From a virus, in IMG/VR virus record IMGVR_UViG_3300034121_000727, positions 1 to 30,824 of that record: a stretch of 30,824 nucleotides of DNA; one strand, 5' to 3'. The notes under the pieces are model-generated. The model made no database searches. It was given only the letters and a program-made list of their open reading frames with translations, and was not told the DNA's origin. Shown in pieces: positions 1 through 6,380 of this stretch. The translations under genes and the position numbers were made by a program. Position 1 is the stretch's first letter, and every line of letters begins with the position of its first letter.

Positions 1-804
1 GACTACGAAGGCGAGATTCGCAATCAGGGCGATACGGTCAACATCCGTACCCAGCCCAACATCACGATCCGCGAGTACGTCAAGGGTCAGAACCTCGTCG
101 TGGAGAACCCCGACGCGCCGAAGCTGCAGTTGGTCATCGACAAAGGCGAGTACTTCTCCTGCGTCGAAGACGACATCGACCGTGTCCAGTCGGACATCAA
201 GTTGATGGACATGTGGTCGAAGGATGCCTCCGAGCAGATGAAGATCAAGATCGACCAGCGCGTGCTGACCGACATGCTGCCGGGGATCGGCGCCCTGAAC
301 AAAGGTGCGACCGCTGGCCAGCAGTCTGCGGCCTTCAACCTCGGCACGACCGGCTCTCCGCTGACCGTGACCAAGGACGGCGCCAGCGCCACCACCTCGG
401 TGGTTGATCTGATCGTGGACATGGGCACCGTCCTCGACGAGGCCAACGTCCCCGAGTCGGACCGCTACCTGATCATCCCGGCTCGTATGGCTGGCCTGAT
501 CAAGAAGTCGGAACTGAAGGACGCCTCGCTCACCGGCGACAGCATCACCCCAGTCCGCAACGGCCGTCTCGGCATGATCGACCGCTTCACACTTTATGTG
601 TCGCACAACCTGAACGTTTCTTCGGGTAAGACGTCGATCATCGCCGGCCACAAGATGGGCTTCACCTTCGCGTCGCAGATGACCGAGATGGAAACGCTTC
701 GCGCGCAGTCCACCTTCGGCAACATCATCCGCGGCCTACAGGTGTACGGCTACAAGGTTGTGAAACCCGAGGCGCTGGCGCAAGCCGTCGTCCAGTTCGC
801 ATAA
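1..804 (+). CDS. Major capsid protein, 5'-truncated
   Basis: The reading frame is open from base 1, so the N-terminus lies outside the window; 267 residues are visible. This is probably the HK97-fold coat protein that builds the icosahedral shell. The visible start reads DYEGEIRNQGDTVNIR, the kind of strand and extended-loop sequence seen in P22-coat-like and related podovirus capsid proteins, followed by an acidic helix region (GEYFSCVEDDIDRVQ) and a C-terminal part with the capsid-like run GHKMGFTFASQM and a final strand ending KVVKPEALAQ. It ends in TAA, 12 bases before the next gene, whose ribosome site AAGGAG directly follows the stop. Its place at the head of a run of structural genes fits. 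Seen: open frame and motifs. Inferred: the family, from remembered similarity; no search was run. Confidence 0.82.
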   Translation, partial: DYEGEIRNQGDTVNIRTQPNITIREYVKGQNLVVENPDAPKLQLVIDKGEYFSCVEDDIDRVQSDIKLMDMWSKDASEQMKIKIDQRVLTDMLPGIGALNKGATAGQQSAAFNLGTTGSPLTVTKDGASATTSVVDLIVDMGTVLDEANVPESDRYLIIPARMAGLIKKSELKDASLTGDSITPVRNGRLGMIDRFTLYVSHNLNVSSGKTSIIAGHKMGFTFASQMTEMETLRAQSTFGNIIRGLQVYGYKVVKPEALAQAVVQFA

Positions 805-816
805 GGAGACCTGATC

Positions 817-1293
817 ATGGTTGCGTACACTGACTCCCTCGGGTTCTATAAGAACTCGGCTGGCTTCACCGCCAACTACACTGACCGCGTCAGCGTCACC
901 GAGATCGAGCTCGATTTCGCCAAGATCGCTGCTGCTCGGACCGCTGCTGGCGCCACCGCGCTGACTTCGGCCGATACGCTGGTGATCGGCGTGCTGCCCA
1001 AAGGCGCATTTGTTCTGTCTGGCGTTGCGACGCTGGAGAAGGCAGAGGGCGCCGCGGGTAACATCGACGTCGGCATCGGCGGCGGGACCGTTGACTTCTG
1101 GGTTGACGGCTTCGATCTGAACGCTGCAGTGGGCACCACCGGCGGCTATGCCGACGCGACGGCCTACTACTGCGCGGTGAACACCAACATCCTGCTGACG
1201 CTCAACTCCGCCAGCATCGACGTTGCCCGCGTCAGGGTCTCGCTGGCAGTGGTCAACATGGGCGCTGACCTCGGCGTCATCCCGTCGGCCTAA
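817..1293 (+). CDS. Probable capsid decoration/head surface protein (158 aa)
   Basis: The ATG at 817 is preceded by AAGGAG at 803-808, a strong ribosome site, which fixes the start. The 158-residue product has no signal peptide or membrane segment. It is rich in Gly, Ala, Val and Thr, with alternating hydrophobic stretches typical of a beta-sandwich (TLVIGVLPKGAFVLSGV, then VDVGIGGG-type turns). Position right after the major capsid gene and the all-beta look suggest a virion surface or decoration protein that binds the shell. The middle (a plateau of charged turn, Gly repeats, FWVDGFDL) resembles proteins encoded next to capsid genes in other phages, from memory only. No enzymatic motif is visible. 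It could also be a head-fibre base. Confidence 0.6.
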   Translation: MVAYTDSLGFYKNSAGFTANYTDRVSVTEIELDFAKIAAARTAAGATALTSADTLVIGVLPKGAFVLSGVATLEKAEGAAGNIDVGIGGGTVDFWVDGFDLNAAVGTTGGYADATAYYCAVNTNILLTLNSASIDVARVRVSLAVVNMGADLGVIPSA

Positions 1294-1295
1294 CG

Positions 1296-1315
1296 GTGGG
1301 GGCTTCGGCCCCCAT
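1296..1315 (+). terminator. GC-rich hairpin with TTCG loop (terminator-like)
   Basis: An inverted repeat with stem arms 1296-1303 and 1308-1315 encloses a TTCG tetraloop closed by a C-G pair, a very stable RNA loop. Seven Watson-Crick pairs plus one outer G-T pair. It starts two bases after the stop of the preceding gene. No T-run follows, so it may be a weak or attenuating terminator, or an mRNA 3'-end stabiliser that sets relative expression of the abundant capsid genes, rather than a full stop. A nearly identical hairpin lies at 27511-27530 on the other strand. Confidence 0.5.
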
Positions 1316-1338
1316 CTCCCCCAGAAAGGAGACTGAAC

Positions 1339-1815
1339 ATGGGTGTTTATACAGGCATCTCGCAGGACAACGTGCGAATCAACAGCGGCAATGCAACTCT
1401 GCAGTCGCTGACTGTTACGGGTACTGCGTTGATTACCGACTCTGTCCTGAGCAAGCGTACACGCTTCACGGTTGCGCAGGTAAACGCAGGGGCGACGATC
1501 GTACCCGCAGTTACGGGTAAGGCCATACGCGTGGTCGGCGCCAAGGTGATCGCCATTGGTGGCGCTGCTGGTGCAGTGACCACGGTGGACATCATCGGTA
1601 CCCAGACCACTGCTGCGAAGCTCGTCGCTTTTGCTCAGGCCAACCTGACACGGAGCACGGTGCTTACTGATGGCGGCACAGGTGCTACTGTCCTCGCGGA
1701 TGGGGCGTCCTATGTCGCGAACGACGTGAGCACGGCCGTTACCATCGGCAAGACGGGCAGCGACGTGACGACCGCGACCCACATCGACGTAATTCTGCAG
1801 TACGTCCTTGTCTAA
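1339..1815 (+). CDS. Structural protein, probable virion surface (158 aa)
   Basis: ATG at 1339 follows AAAGGAG at 1325-1331, fixing the start. The product has 158 residues, no signal and no membrane segment. The N-terminal part (to about residue 45) has fibre-like features (RINSGNATLQSLTVTG), and the rest is beta-rich with repeated Gly-Gly and Thr-Gly turns (IAIGGAAGAV, LTDGGTGATVLADGASY). The end (HIDVILQYVLV) resembles the final strand of capsid-associated proteins. It has the same length as its upstream neighbour but I see no clear sequence match between them. Framed by two hairpins, at 1296-1315 and 1821-1842. Probable head decoration or head-fibre protein; the exact role is unknown. Confidence 0.55.
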   Translation: MGVYTGISQDNVRINSGNATLQSLTVTGTALITDSVLSKRTRFTVAQVNAGATIVPAVTGKAIRVVGAKVIAIGGAAGAVTTVDIIGTQTTAAKLVAFAQANLTRSTVLTDGGTGATVLADGASYVANDVSTAVTIGKTGSDVTTATHIDVILQYVLV

Positions 1816-1820
1816 CACAG

Positions 1821-1842
1821 GTCAGGCCCTCCGGGGCCTGAC
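1821..1842 (+). terminator. Hairpin, 9-bp stem with TCCG loop (terminator-like)
   Basis: A perfect 9-bp inverted repeat (GTCAGGCCC at 1821-1829 and GGGCCTGAC at 1834-1842) encloses TCCG. It begins 5 bases after a stop codon. The following bases TGCTTCAT contain only a broken T-rich stretch. It may be a weak intrinsic terminator or an RNA-stabilising stem between capsid-surface genes and fibre genes. Confidence 0.5.
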
Positions 1843-1863
1843 TGCTTCATGAGAGGATAGACC

Positions 1864-2430
1864 ATGCCCGGCAAGCGGATCAAGAACCTCACGGCTCTCT
1901 CTGGTGCAGGTAGCGCCAACGACGATGATGTCGTGATCTTCGACACGACTGCCGATACCACCAAGCGTATCTCGCGCTCGCAACTAGCTGAGGGTATGCA
2001 GGCAGATGTGCAGGTTCTGACCAACAAGACCTTGGCCCTTGGGTCCAACACAGTGACCGGCACGACTGCCCAGTTCAACACCGCGCTGACTGACAACAAC
2101 TTCGCCACACTGGCAGGCTCGGAAGTTCTGACCAATAAGAGCTTTGCGTCTGCCAAAGGGCTATCATCTACGGCTACCCCGGCTAATAACATTTTCGGGT
2201 TCGTTGATATTGTAGGCACAGCAACTTCGGCTGACGTGACCTTTGGGACGGCGGAAACTGATACTGCTTACGGGGTTATGTTCGGAGCGTTGACAACTGC
2301 GGGCACTCCGGCAGCAGGGTCCCATAATGCCTATATGACTGCCCGCGCCACAAGCGGCTTTACTATAAATGCGCAGGTCGCACCGGGTGTCGGGAATACT
2401 GTACGCGTCCATTGGATGCTGATGCGGTGA
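1864..2430 (+). CDS. Tail/head fibre-like structural protein (188 aa)
   Basis: ATG at 1864 follows AGAGGA at 1851-1857. The first 45 residues (MPGKRIKNLTAL, then DDDVVIFDTTADTTKRIS) match the pattern of a common phage virion N-terminal module that attaches fibres: a short LTAL strand, an acidic D-D-D turn, then a 'D-T-[TS]-A-x-T-K-[KR]-[IL]' strand. Two copies of a fibre motif follow, VLTNKTLALGS and VLTNKSFASAKG (about residues 51-61 and 88-99), linked by a QFNTALTDNNFATLAG segment widely seen in phage fibres. The C-terminal 90 residues are a beta domain with no recognised match, and codon use there is visibly less GC-rich. Likely trimeric. Receptor-binding or fibre-adaptor function is an inference. 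Confidence 0.65.
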   Translation: MPGKRIKNLTALSGAGSANDDDVVIFDTTADTTKRISRSQLAEGMQADVQVLTNKTLALGSNTVTGTTAQFNTALTDNNFATLAGSEVLTNKSFASAKGLSSTATPANNIFGFVDIVGTATSADVTFGTAETDTAYGVMFGALTTAGTPAAGSHNAYMTARATSGFTINAQVAPGVGNTVRVHWMLMR

Positions 2431-2501
2431 TACACGTAGATAAGTCTCTACACTTCCTAGCTGCCATGCTGCCCGCGACACTACTGTAAGGACCAACCAC
2501 C

Positions 2502-3542
2502 ATGCCAACGAACCTGACGTCTCAGAAGGTCAAGGACACCTACAACCAGCTCCTCCATGTGGATGGCGGTCCTGAAGCCAGTGAGAAGACTGTCTACAGT
2601 GGGACGGGGGTAGCCACGGCGCTGAAGGTTGGGACGGGGTCTGCCTCGGTGGATAACGTCCAGCTGAACGGCAACACGATCAGCACGCTCGACACGAACG
2701 GGGACCTCGTCCTCGCGCCCAACGGCACGGGCTCGGTAAGCGTGGCCAAGGCAGCCATCACCGGCGGCACCATTGCAGGGATCACGGACCTCGCCGTCGC
2801 TGACGGCGGCACAGGGGCGTCCAGCGCCTCGGGTGCACGGACCAACCTCGGCCTTGGCACGATCGCTACGCAGGACGCCAATAGCGTCGCCCTCACTGGT
2901 GGCACGATCTCAGGCGTAGTGTTCTCGGGCAGCTTCACGGGCCTCACCCTGATTGAATCTGCTACACTGGCCACGAGCGCTGCGGCCGCAGGGGTTAACC
3001 TCAACGGCAACACGCTGGCTGCCGACGGCACCGATACCAACATCGACATCAACATCACGCCCAAGGGGACGGGCGAGGTGAACCTGCCTAAGGTGGACAT
3101 CGACAGTGGGGTTATCGACGGTACTTCGGTTGGTGCGACTACTGCGTCCACAGTCCGCGGCACGACGGTGCTCGCCACGCAGGCTGTGGGGTACACCACT
3201 GGAGCGGGTGGCACTGTCACGCAGCTGACTAGCCGAACGACCGGGGTTACCCTCAACAAGGCCTCAGGTGCAATCACCCTCTTTGCCGCAGCGATCGCGG
3301 GGCACGAGGCCGACGAGTTCACCCTCACCAACAGCGAGATTGGTGCCAACGACGTGGTCGCCCTGTGCATCAAGTCCGGGTGCGCGGCTGGCACGCGCAA
3401 GTACTACCAGACCCACGTGGTCGAGACGGCAGCCGGCTCCTGCGTGATCTCCGTGGGCAACATCGACAACGCCAGCGTTCCGAGCGTAGGGACCGACACC
3501 CCCGTGCTGCAGTTCGTCGTCATCAAGGGGGTGGTCGCGTAA
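2502..3542 (+). CDS. Tail fibre protein with repeated beta-strand modules (346 aa)
   Basis: ATG at 2502 with TAAGGA at 2487-2492. The protein is nearly free of charged clusters and built of repeating short strands. It has two 'LNGNT...D(T)N' modules (LNGNTISTLDTNGDLVLAPNGTG spans roughly residues 51-73, and LNGNTLAADGTDTNIDINI is near 168), each followed by a P-x-G-T-G turn. Between them is the classic phage-fibre stretch ADGGTGASSASGARTNLGLG (near residues 99-118), then TGGTISG repeats. The C-terminal 110 residues contain two Cys in KSGCAAGTRKYYQTH, reminiscent of fibre or collar domains. Such proteins form trimeric beta-helical fibres. The gene lies between capsid-surface and small basic genes, not beside the tailspike, so attachment to the head or collar is possible. 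It overlaps the next gene by one base (TAATG). Confidence 0.7.
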   Translation: MPTNLTSQKVKDTYNQLLHVDGGPEASEKTVYSGTGVATALKVGTGSASVDNVQLNGNTISTLDTNGDLVLAPNGTGSVSVAKAAITGGTIAGITDLAVADGGTGASSASGARTNLGLGTIATQDANSVALTGGTISGVVFSGSFTGLTLIESATLATSAAAAGVNLNGNTLAADGTDTNIDINITPKGTGEVNLPKVDIDSGVIDGTSVGATTASTVRGTTVLATQAVGYTTGAGGTVTQLTSRTTGVTLNKASGAITLFAAAIAGHEADEFTLTNSEIGANDVVALCIKSGCAAGTRKYYQTHVVETAAGSCVISVGNIDNASVPSVGTDTPVLQFVVIKGVVA

Positions 3543-3802
3543 TGGCCAAGACTCCAGCGTGGACCCGGAAAGAGGGAAAGGACCCCAAGGGTGGCCTCAA
3601 TGCGGCCGGCCGGGCGTCCTACAACAAGGCCAACCCGGGTAAGCCCGGACTGAAACCGCCGGCTCCGAACCCCAAGACCAAGGAAGACGAGGGTCGCCGG
3701 AAGTCGTTTTGCGCCCGCATGTCTGGGATGCCCGGTCCAATGAAGGACGAGAAGGGCAAGCCGACGCGGAAGGCGCTATCCCTCAAAGCATGGAACTGCT
3801 GA
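3542..3802 (+). CDS. Small basic protein, DUF6321-like (86 aa)
   Basis: The ATG at 3542 shares its A with the TAA of the upstream gene (TAATG), so reinitiation decides the start; the same frame stays open upstream, but those residues read out of the fibre gene and have no ribosome site. The protein starts MAKTPAWTRKEGKDPKGG, has an N-K/A-x-GRASYNKANPG core, then RRKSFCARMSGMPGPM and ends KALSLKAWNC. This pattern (TPAWTRKEGK, GRASY, RRKSFCARM-GM-GPM, T-R-K-ALSL) matches a phage family that I recall as DUF6321. It is strongly basic, with about twice as many Lys and Arg as Asp and Glu. Function unknown; DNA binding inside the capsid is a guess. First of a run of four tiny basic genes. Confidence 0.72.
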   Translation: MAKTPAWTRKEGKDPKGGLNAAGRASYNKANPGKPGLKPPAPNPKTKEDEGRRKSFCARMSGMPGPMKDEKGKPTRKALSLKAWNC

Positions 3803-3803
3803 C

Positions 3804-3971
3804 ATGGCCAGTCCCAAGCCCACCAACCCTGCGCTCTGGTCCAAGGTCAAGGCTGCGGCCAAGGCCAAGTTCGACGTGTACCCCAGCGCCTATGCCAACG
3901 CATGGGCCTCGAAGGAGTACAAGAAGCGCGGCGGCGGCTGGAGCGGCCCGGATAACCGGGTGAAGAAATGA
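3804..3971 (+). CDS. Tiny basic protein (55 aa)
   Basis: ATG at 3804, one base after the upstream stop, ends TGA at 3969-3971. The protein is 55 residues: MASPKPTNPALW, then KVKAAAKAKFDVYPSAYAN, A-W-A-S-K-E-Y-K-K-RGGGWSG and a Lys-rich tail. The 'K-F-D-V-Y-P-S-A-Y-A-N-x-W-A-x-x-x-YKKRGGGW' pattern is one I recall from many small phage proteins, often next to the family of the following gene. Coding support: it is shorter than most ORF finders accept, yet it fits the coupled stop/start chain exactly and its sequence is non-random. Function unknown; basic with a helical middle, so nucleic-acid binding is possible. Confidence 0.72.
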   Translation: MASPKPTNPALWSKVKAAAKAKFDVYPSAYANAWASKEYKKRGGGWSGPDNRVKK

Positions 3972-4198
3972 GCAAGGGTGGGCTAGGCAAGTGGTTCGGA
4001 GAGAAGTGGGTCGACACCAAGACCGGCAAGGAGTGCGGTCGCTCCGGGTCTGAGAAGTCCTCACGTGCCTACCCCGCCTGCCGCCCGGCCGCGGCTGCTG
4101 CCAAGATGACTGCCGGCGAGAAGCGCACCATGGCGGCCAAGAAGACCGGCCCCGCGCGCAAGTCGTGGCCGGTGTCACCGTCAGGAAAAAGGAAGTGA
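3968..4198 (+). CDS. Small basic protein, DUF5872-like (76 aa)
   Basis: Starts at the ATG of an ATGA overlap with the preceding stop, so translation is probably coupled. The product is 76 residues, highly basic, with no membrane segment. Residues 2-17 (SKGGLGKWFGEKWVDT) followed by K-T-G-K-E-C-G-R-S-G, YPACRP and a MTAGEKRTMAAKKTGP region match the pattern of a small family I recall as DUF5872, present in phages and some large DNA viruses. The two Cys (CGR and PACR) could bind metal or pair with another subunit. Function unknown. It continues the run of four tiny Lys/Arg-rich genes. Confidence 0.75.
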   Translation: MSKGGLGKWFGEKWVDTKTGKECGRSGSEKSSRAYPACRPAAAAAKMTAGEKRTMAAKKTGPARKSWPVSPSGKRK

Positions 4199-4199
4199 T

Positions 4200-4379
4200 A
4201 TGCCAACCAAAGCACAGACAGCCAAAGTTGCCAAGGTCATGGGTGAGTACAAACGCGGCACCCTGCACGGTGGCATTGATCCCAAGGGTCCGAAGAAAGC
4301 TCCGGGCGTGAAAAGTCGGAAACAGGCCATCGCCATCGCGCTCGGCAGCGCGGGCATCGCCAAGAAGGAGAAGAAGTGA
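4200..4379 (+). CDS. Small basic protein, DUF6496-like (59 aa)
   Basis: ATG at 4200, one base after the upstream TGA, with AAAGGAAG just before that stop (4187-4194) as ribosome site. The 59-residue protein reads MPTKAQTAKVAKVMGEYKRG, then TLHGG-x-D, KGPK, and VKSRKQAIAIALGSAG ending in five Lys/Glu residues. The pattern 'KVGKVMxEFKxGxLHSGS-KxGPxVKSRKQAIAIALSEAG' is common in small phage proteins that I recall as DUF6496. It is too short for many ORF tables. Its role is unknown; the basic KSRKQAIAIAL helix resembles a nucleic-acid-binding helix. Stop TGA overlaps the next ATG by one base. Confidence 0.75.
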   Translation: MPTKAQTAKVAKVMGEYKRGTLHGGIDPKGPKKAPGVKSRKQAIAIALGSAGIAKKEKK

Positions 4380-4624
4380 TGCAGTATCTGCGCAATAAGA
4401 ATGACGGGTTCATCTACGAGTGGCACCCGGTGCTCGCCAAGAACCCTCTGTGCGAGGAAGTGACCGAGCAGGAAGCGTATCCGGAGCGCTTCATGACGAC
4501 GTCCGTGGAGAAGGCCAAGAAGCGCACGAAGAAGATTGAGCTCGTAGCTGATGACAACCTGACCGAACCGGTGTATAGTTCGGCGGAACTGTCGGCAGAC
4601 GCATCGAGGAACTTGCCTGAATGA
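4379..4624 (+). CDS. Small hypothetical phage protein (81 aa)
   Basis: The start is the ATG at 4379 (TGATG overlap with the upstream stop); the in-frame GTG one codon earlier is less likely. AAGGAGAAG at 4365-4373 serves as ribosome site. The product reads MQYLRNKNDGFIYEWHPVLAK, NPLCEEVTEQEAYPERF, and an acidic C-terminus. The short 'M-x-Y-L-R-N-K-x-D-G-F-I-Y-x-W-x-x-x-L-A-K-x-P' beginning looks like a conserved two-stranded tail-region protein often seen before adaptor genes. It is acidic overall, unlike its four basic upstream neighbours. Function unknown; a structural role is inferred from position. Confidence 0.62.
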   Translation: MQYLRNKNDGFIYEWHPVLAKNPLCEEVTEQEAYPERFMTTSVEKAKKRTKKIELVADDNLTEPVYSSAELSADASRNLPE

Positions 4625-5265
4625 CGCCAGCGGAGGTCATAACTGAGGTTCGCCGTCTGGTGCAGGACCAGCTGGTTCCGTATCGCTACAGCGACGCGGT
4701 GCTATTGGGGTATGTCAACCAGTCGCTGCAACGTATGGCGATCCTTCGACCTGACCTGTTTACGGACATCGTCGACATCGCGACCACTGCTGGCGCAGCT
4801 GTACAGTCTCTGCCTGCCGAAGCGATCCGACTGGTGGACATCTTCCAAGTGAAGAACGGCAACGCGATCACTGAGGTTGATCGTGAGACGATGAACCGAA
4901 ACTACCCCGGCTGGATGAACGAGGCGTCTGGCACGCCAGTCAATTTCATGCGGCACGTCAAGAACCCAGACCGCTATTTTCTCTACCCCCGCCCTGCAGC
5001 GGGGGTCGTTCTTGTCGGAGAGTACGCCAAGAGCCCGATCGACTATACGCTCGACGCCTCGATCGACGTCATCTCAGACACGTATTTCCCAGTGTTGGTG
5101 GATGGCGTGGTCTACCTTGCCGAGTCGATCGACGACGAGCATGTTCAGTCCGGCCGGGCCAAACTGTTCTACGACAGCTTCGTGGGGCAGCTGGGCGCCG
5201 GGTTGCAGAGCCGCAAGATTACCGACACGAAGCAGGCTGGTATGGATAAGGGCGAGGTGATCTGA
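4621..5265 (+). CDS. Tail adaptor/neck protein, DUF6682-like (214 aa)
   Basis: ATG at 4621 in an ATGA overlap with the previous stop. The N-terminal helix (MTPAEVITEVRRLVQDQ, then RYSDAVLLGYVNQSLQRMAILRPDLF, about residues 1-47) is the hallmark of the gp6/adaptor-like family that makes the ring below the portal: a short helix, a Y/W-S-D turn and an L-x-Y-x-N-x-A/S-L-x-x-M helix. A beta part with LVDIFQVKNGNAI, RYFLYPRPAAGV and EYAKSP follows; this combination is what I recall for DUF6682. The last helical part (PVLVDGVVYLAESIDDEHV, residues near 154-176) packs in the ring. It likely joins the portal to the tail in a short-tailed virion. It and the next gene are paired and coupled. Confidence 0.75.
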   Translation: MTPAEVITEVRRLVQDQLVPYRYSDAVLLGYVNQSLQRMAILRPDLFTDIVDIATTAGAAVQSLPAEAIRLVDIFQVKNGNAITEVDRETMNRNYPGWMNEASGTPVNFMRHVKNPDRYFLYPRPAAGVVLVGEYAKSPIDYTLDASIDVISDTYFPVLVDGVVYLAESIDDEHVQSGRAKLFYDSFVGQLGAGLQSRKITDTKQAGMDKGEVI

Positions 5266-6035
5266 TGCCGACGCGACTGTTCACCGACCTGCTTCCGAAA
5301 GTGCTGCCCAGTGTGCCCGGGTGTCCGCAGCCTCTGGCAATCCAGCACATCCGTGATGCAGCGATCAGGGTATGCGAGCGCACACTTGCGTGGCGGTACA
5401 CGCAGCCCAAGTTCAACCTCCTGCCGGGGGTCCACGAGTACCTGTACGACAAGCCGGGCGACAGCGAAATCCACGTTCTGTTCGGCACGATCATGAATGA
5501 CTCCCCGCTGGAAGTCCTGATCCTTGAGCAGGCCATCGCCAAATATCCGGAGTGGGCTGACCTCTATAGTGGCGAGGACCCGTCTGTCCTGTGGAGCCAG
5601 ACCGCCCCCGGCTCGTACAACAGCTTTGAGTACAACGAGAACCTGTTCAACGACAATGAGCCCTTCGTCCTGCCTGAGGCCGTGGTGGCCAAGGCGGCAC
5701 AGCCGCGCTCTGTCACGCAACTCAGCCCTGACAAGTATGTCGTGCTGCCGCTGCCGGATGCTGAGCAGACCTATGCTATACGGATGTTCTACGCACTGAA
5801 GCCCACCCGCACCGCGGCCGGCATGGATCAGGTGGTCTTCAACGACCTTGAGGAAGTCATCGCGCACTCGGCGCTCCAGAACTTGCTCGTGATGCCGGGC
5901 GTAACGTGGTCTGACCGTGAGCTTGCGGTCTACCACGCCAAGCAGGCATTGTTTACGACGACTGAGCGCCGTGCCCGGGCCAATCTGGGCAACATGCGTG
6001 GCACGATGGTTGTCACAGCCCCAAAGTTCGCGTGA
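5265..6035 (+). CDS. Second tail adaptor/tubular-like protein (256 aa)
   Basis: ATG at 5265 overlaps the TGA of the adaptor gene (TGATG). The N-terminus (MPTRLFTDLLPKVLPSVPGC, then P-L-A-I-QHIRDAAIRVCERTLAW) repeats the adaptor plan of helix plus aromatic turn, suggesting a neck ring subunit like the tail tubular A proteins of podoviruses. Middle beta segments include EYLYDKPGDSEIHVLFGTIM and PDKYVVLPLPDAEQTYAIRMFYALKP, typical of the barrel part; the C-terminus is helical (LEEVIAHSALQNLLVMPG, HAKQALFTTTERRARANLGN). Next to another adaptor and before the spike genes it probably forms the lower neck ring that holds spikes. The assignment is by pattern, not by a search. Confidence 0.7.
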   Translation: MPTRLFTDLLPKVLPSVPGCPQPLAIQHIRDAAIRVCERTLAWRYTQPKFNLLPGVHEYLYDKPGDSEIHVLFGTIMNDSPLEVLILEQAIAKYPEWADLYSGEDPSVLWSQTAPGSYNSFEYNENLFNDNEPFVLPEAVVAKAAQPRSVTQLSPDKYVVLPLPDAEQTYAIRMFYALKPTRTAAGMDQVVFNDLEEVIAHSALQNLLVMPGVTWSDRELAVYHAKQALFTTTERRARANLGNMRGTMVVTAPKFA

Positions 6036-6043
6036 GGTAGACA

Positions 6044-6373
6044 ATGGCAACGCCCAAGTTCAGCAACAACGCAACAACCACCACGGTGGGACTGCTTAGC
6101 AGCGCGGCGACGACCATCGTCGTAGCTCCGGGCACGGGCGCCCTGTTTCCGGCGCTTGGGGCGAGCGATTACTTCAAGGCGACCCTGCAGGACACCAACA
6201 ATAACTTCGAGATTGTGCAGGTGACTGCTCGCGCCGACGACACAATGACGGTTGCACGGGGGCAAGATGGCACTCTGGCGATCCCTTTCGCGGCTAATAG
6301 CCGTTTTGAGCTTCGAGTTCTTGCGAGTAGTGCGCAAGAGTATCTCGACAGCATCGACTTCCTTCTATTGTGA
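6044..6373 (+). CDS. Spike-base paralogue, small virion protein (109 aa)
   Basis: ATG at 6044 with GAGG (6034-6037) upstream. The 109 residues align along their length with the first 95 residues of the tailspike just downstream. Both share NNA near the start, a T-T/G-I-V-V strand, a YF-x-ATL strand, EIVxVTARA, MTVxRxQDG and RxExRVxA. This is a duplicated beta-sandwich module that in phage spikes anchors to the tail. The copy here ends with an extra DSIDFLLL tail and has no receptor domain. It may plug a spike-binding site, make a hetero-oligomeric base, or anchor a second spike encoded elsewhere. Only 7 bases separate it from the spike gene. Confidence 0.68.
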   Translation: MATPKFSNNATTTTVGLLSSAATTIVVAPGTGALFPALGASDYFKATLQDTNNNFEIVQVTARADDTMTVARGQDGTLAIPFAANSRFELRVLASSAQEYLDSIDFLLL

Positions 6374-6380
6374 GGACACC

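Noticed and set aside
736-1818. 360-codon open frame on the minus strand
   Set aside because: It runs antisense to the capsid end and two well-supported genes with good ribosome sites, and its product is Arg/His/Cys/Asp-rich as expected of a GC-rich shadow frame.
2412-2442. Promoter-like pair TTGGAT and TAGATA in the largest gap (2431-2501)
   Set aside because: The spacing of 19 bases and poor match make it no better than chance; the gap holds nothing else I can support except a ribosome site.
5169-6050. 293-codon minus-strand frame
   Set aside because: Shadow of the two adaptor genes; no ribosome site and no recognised pattern.
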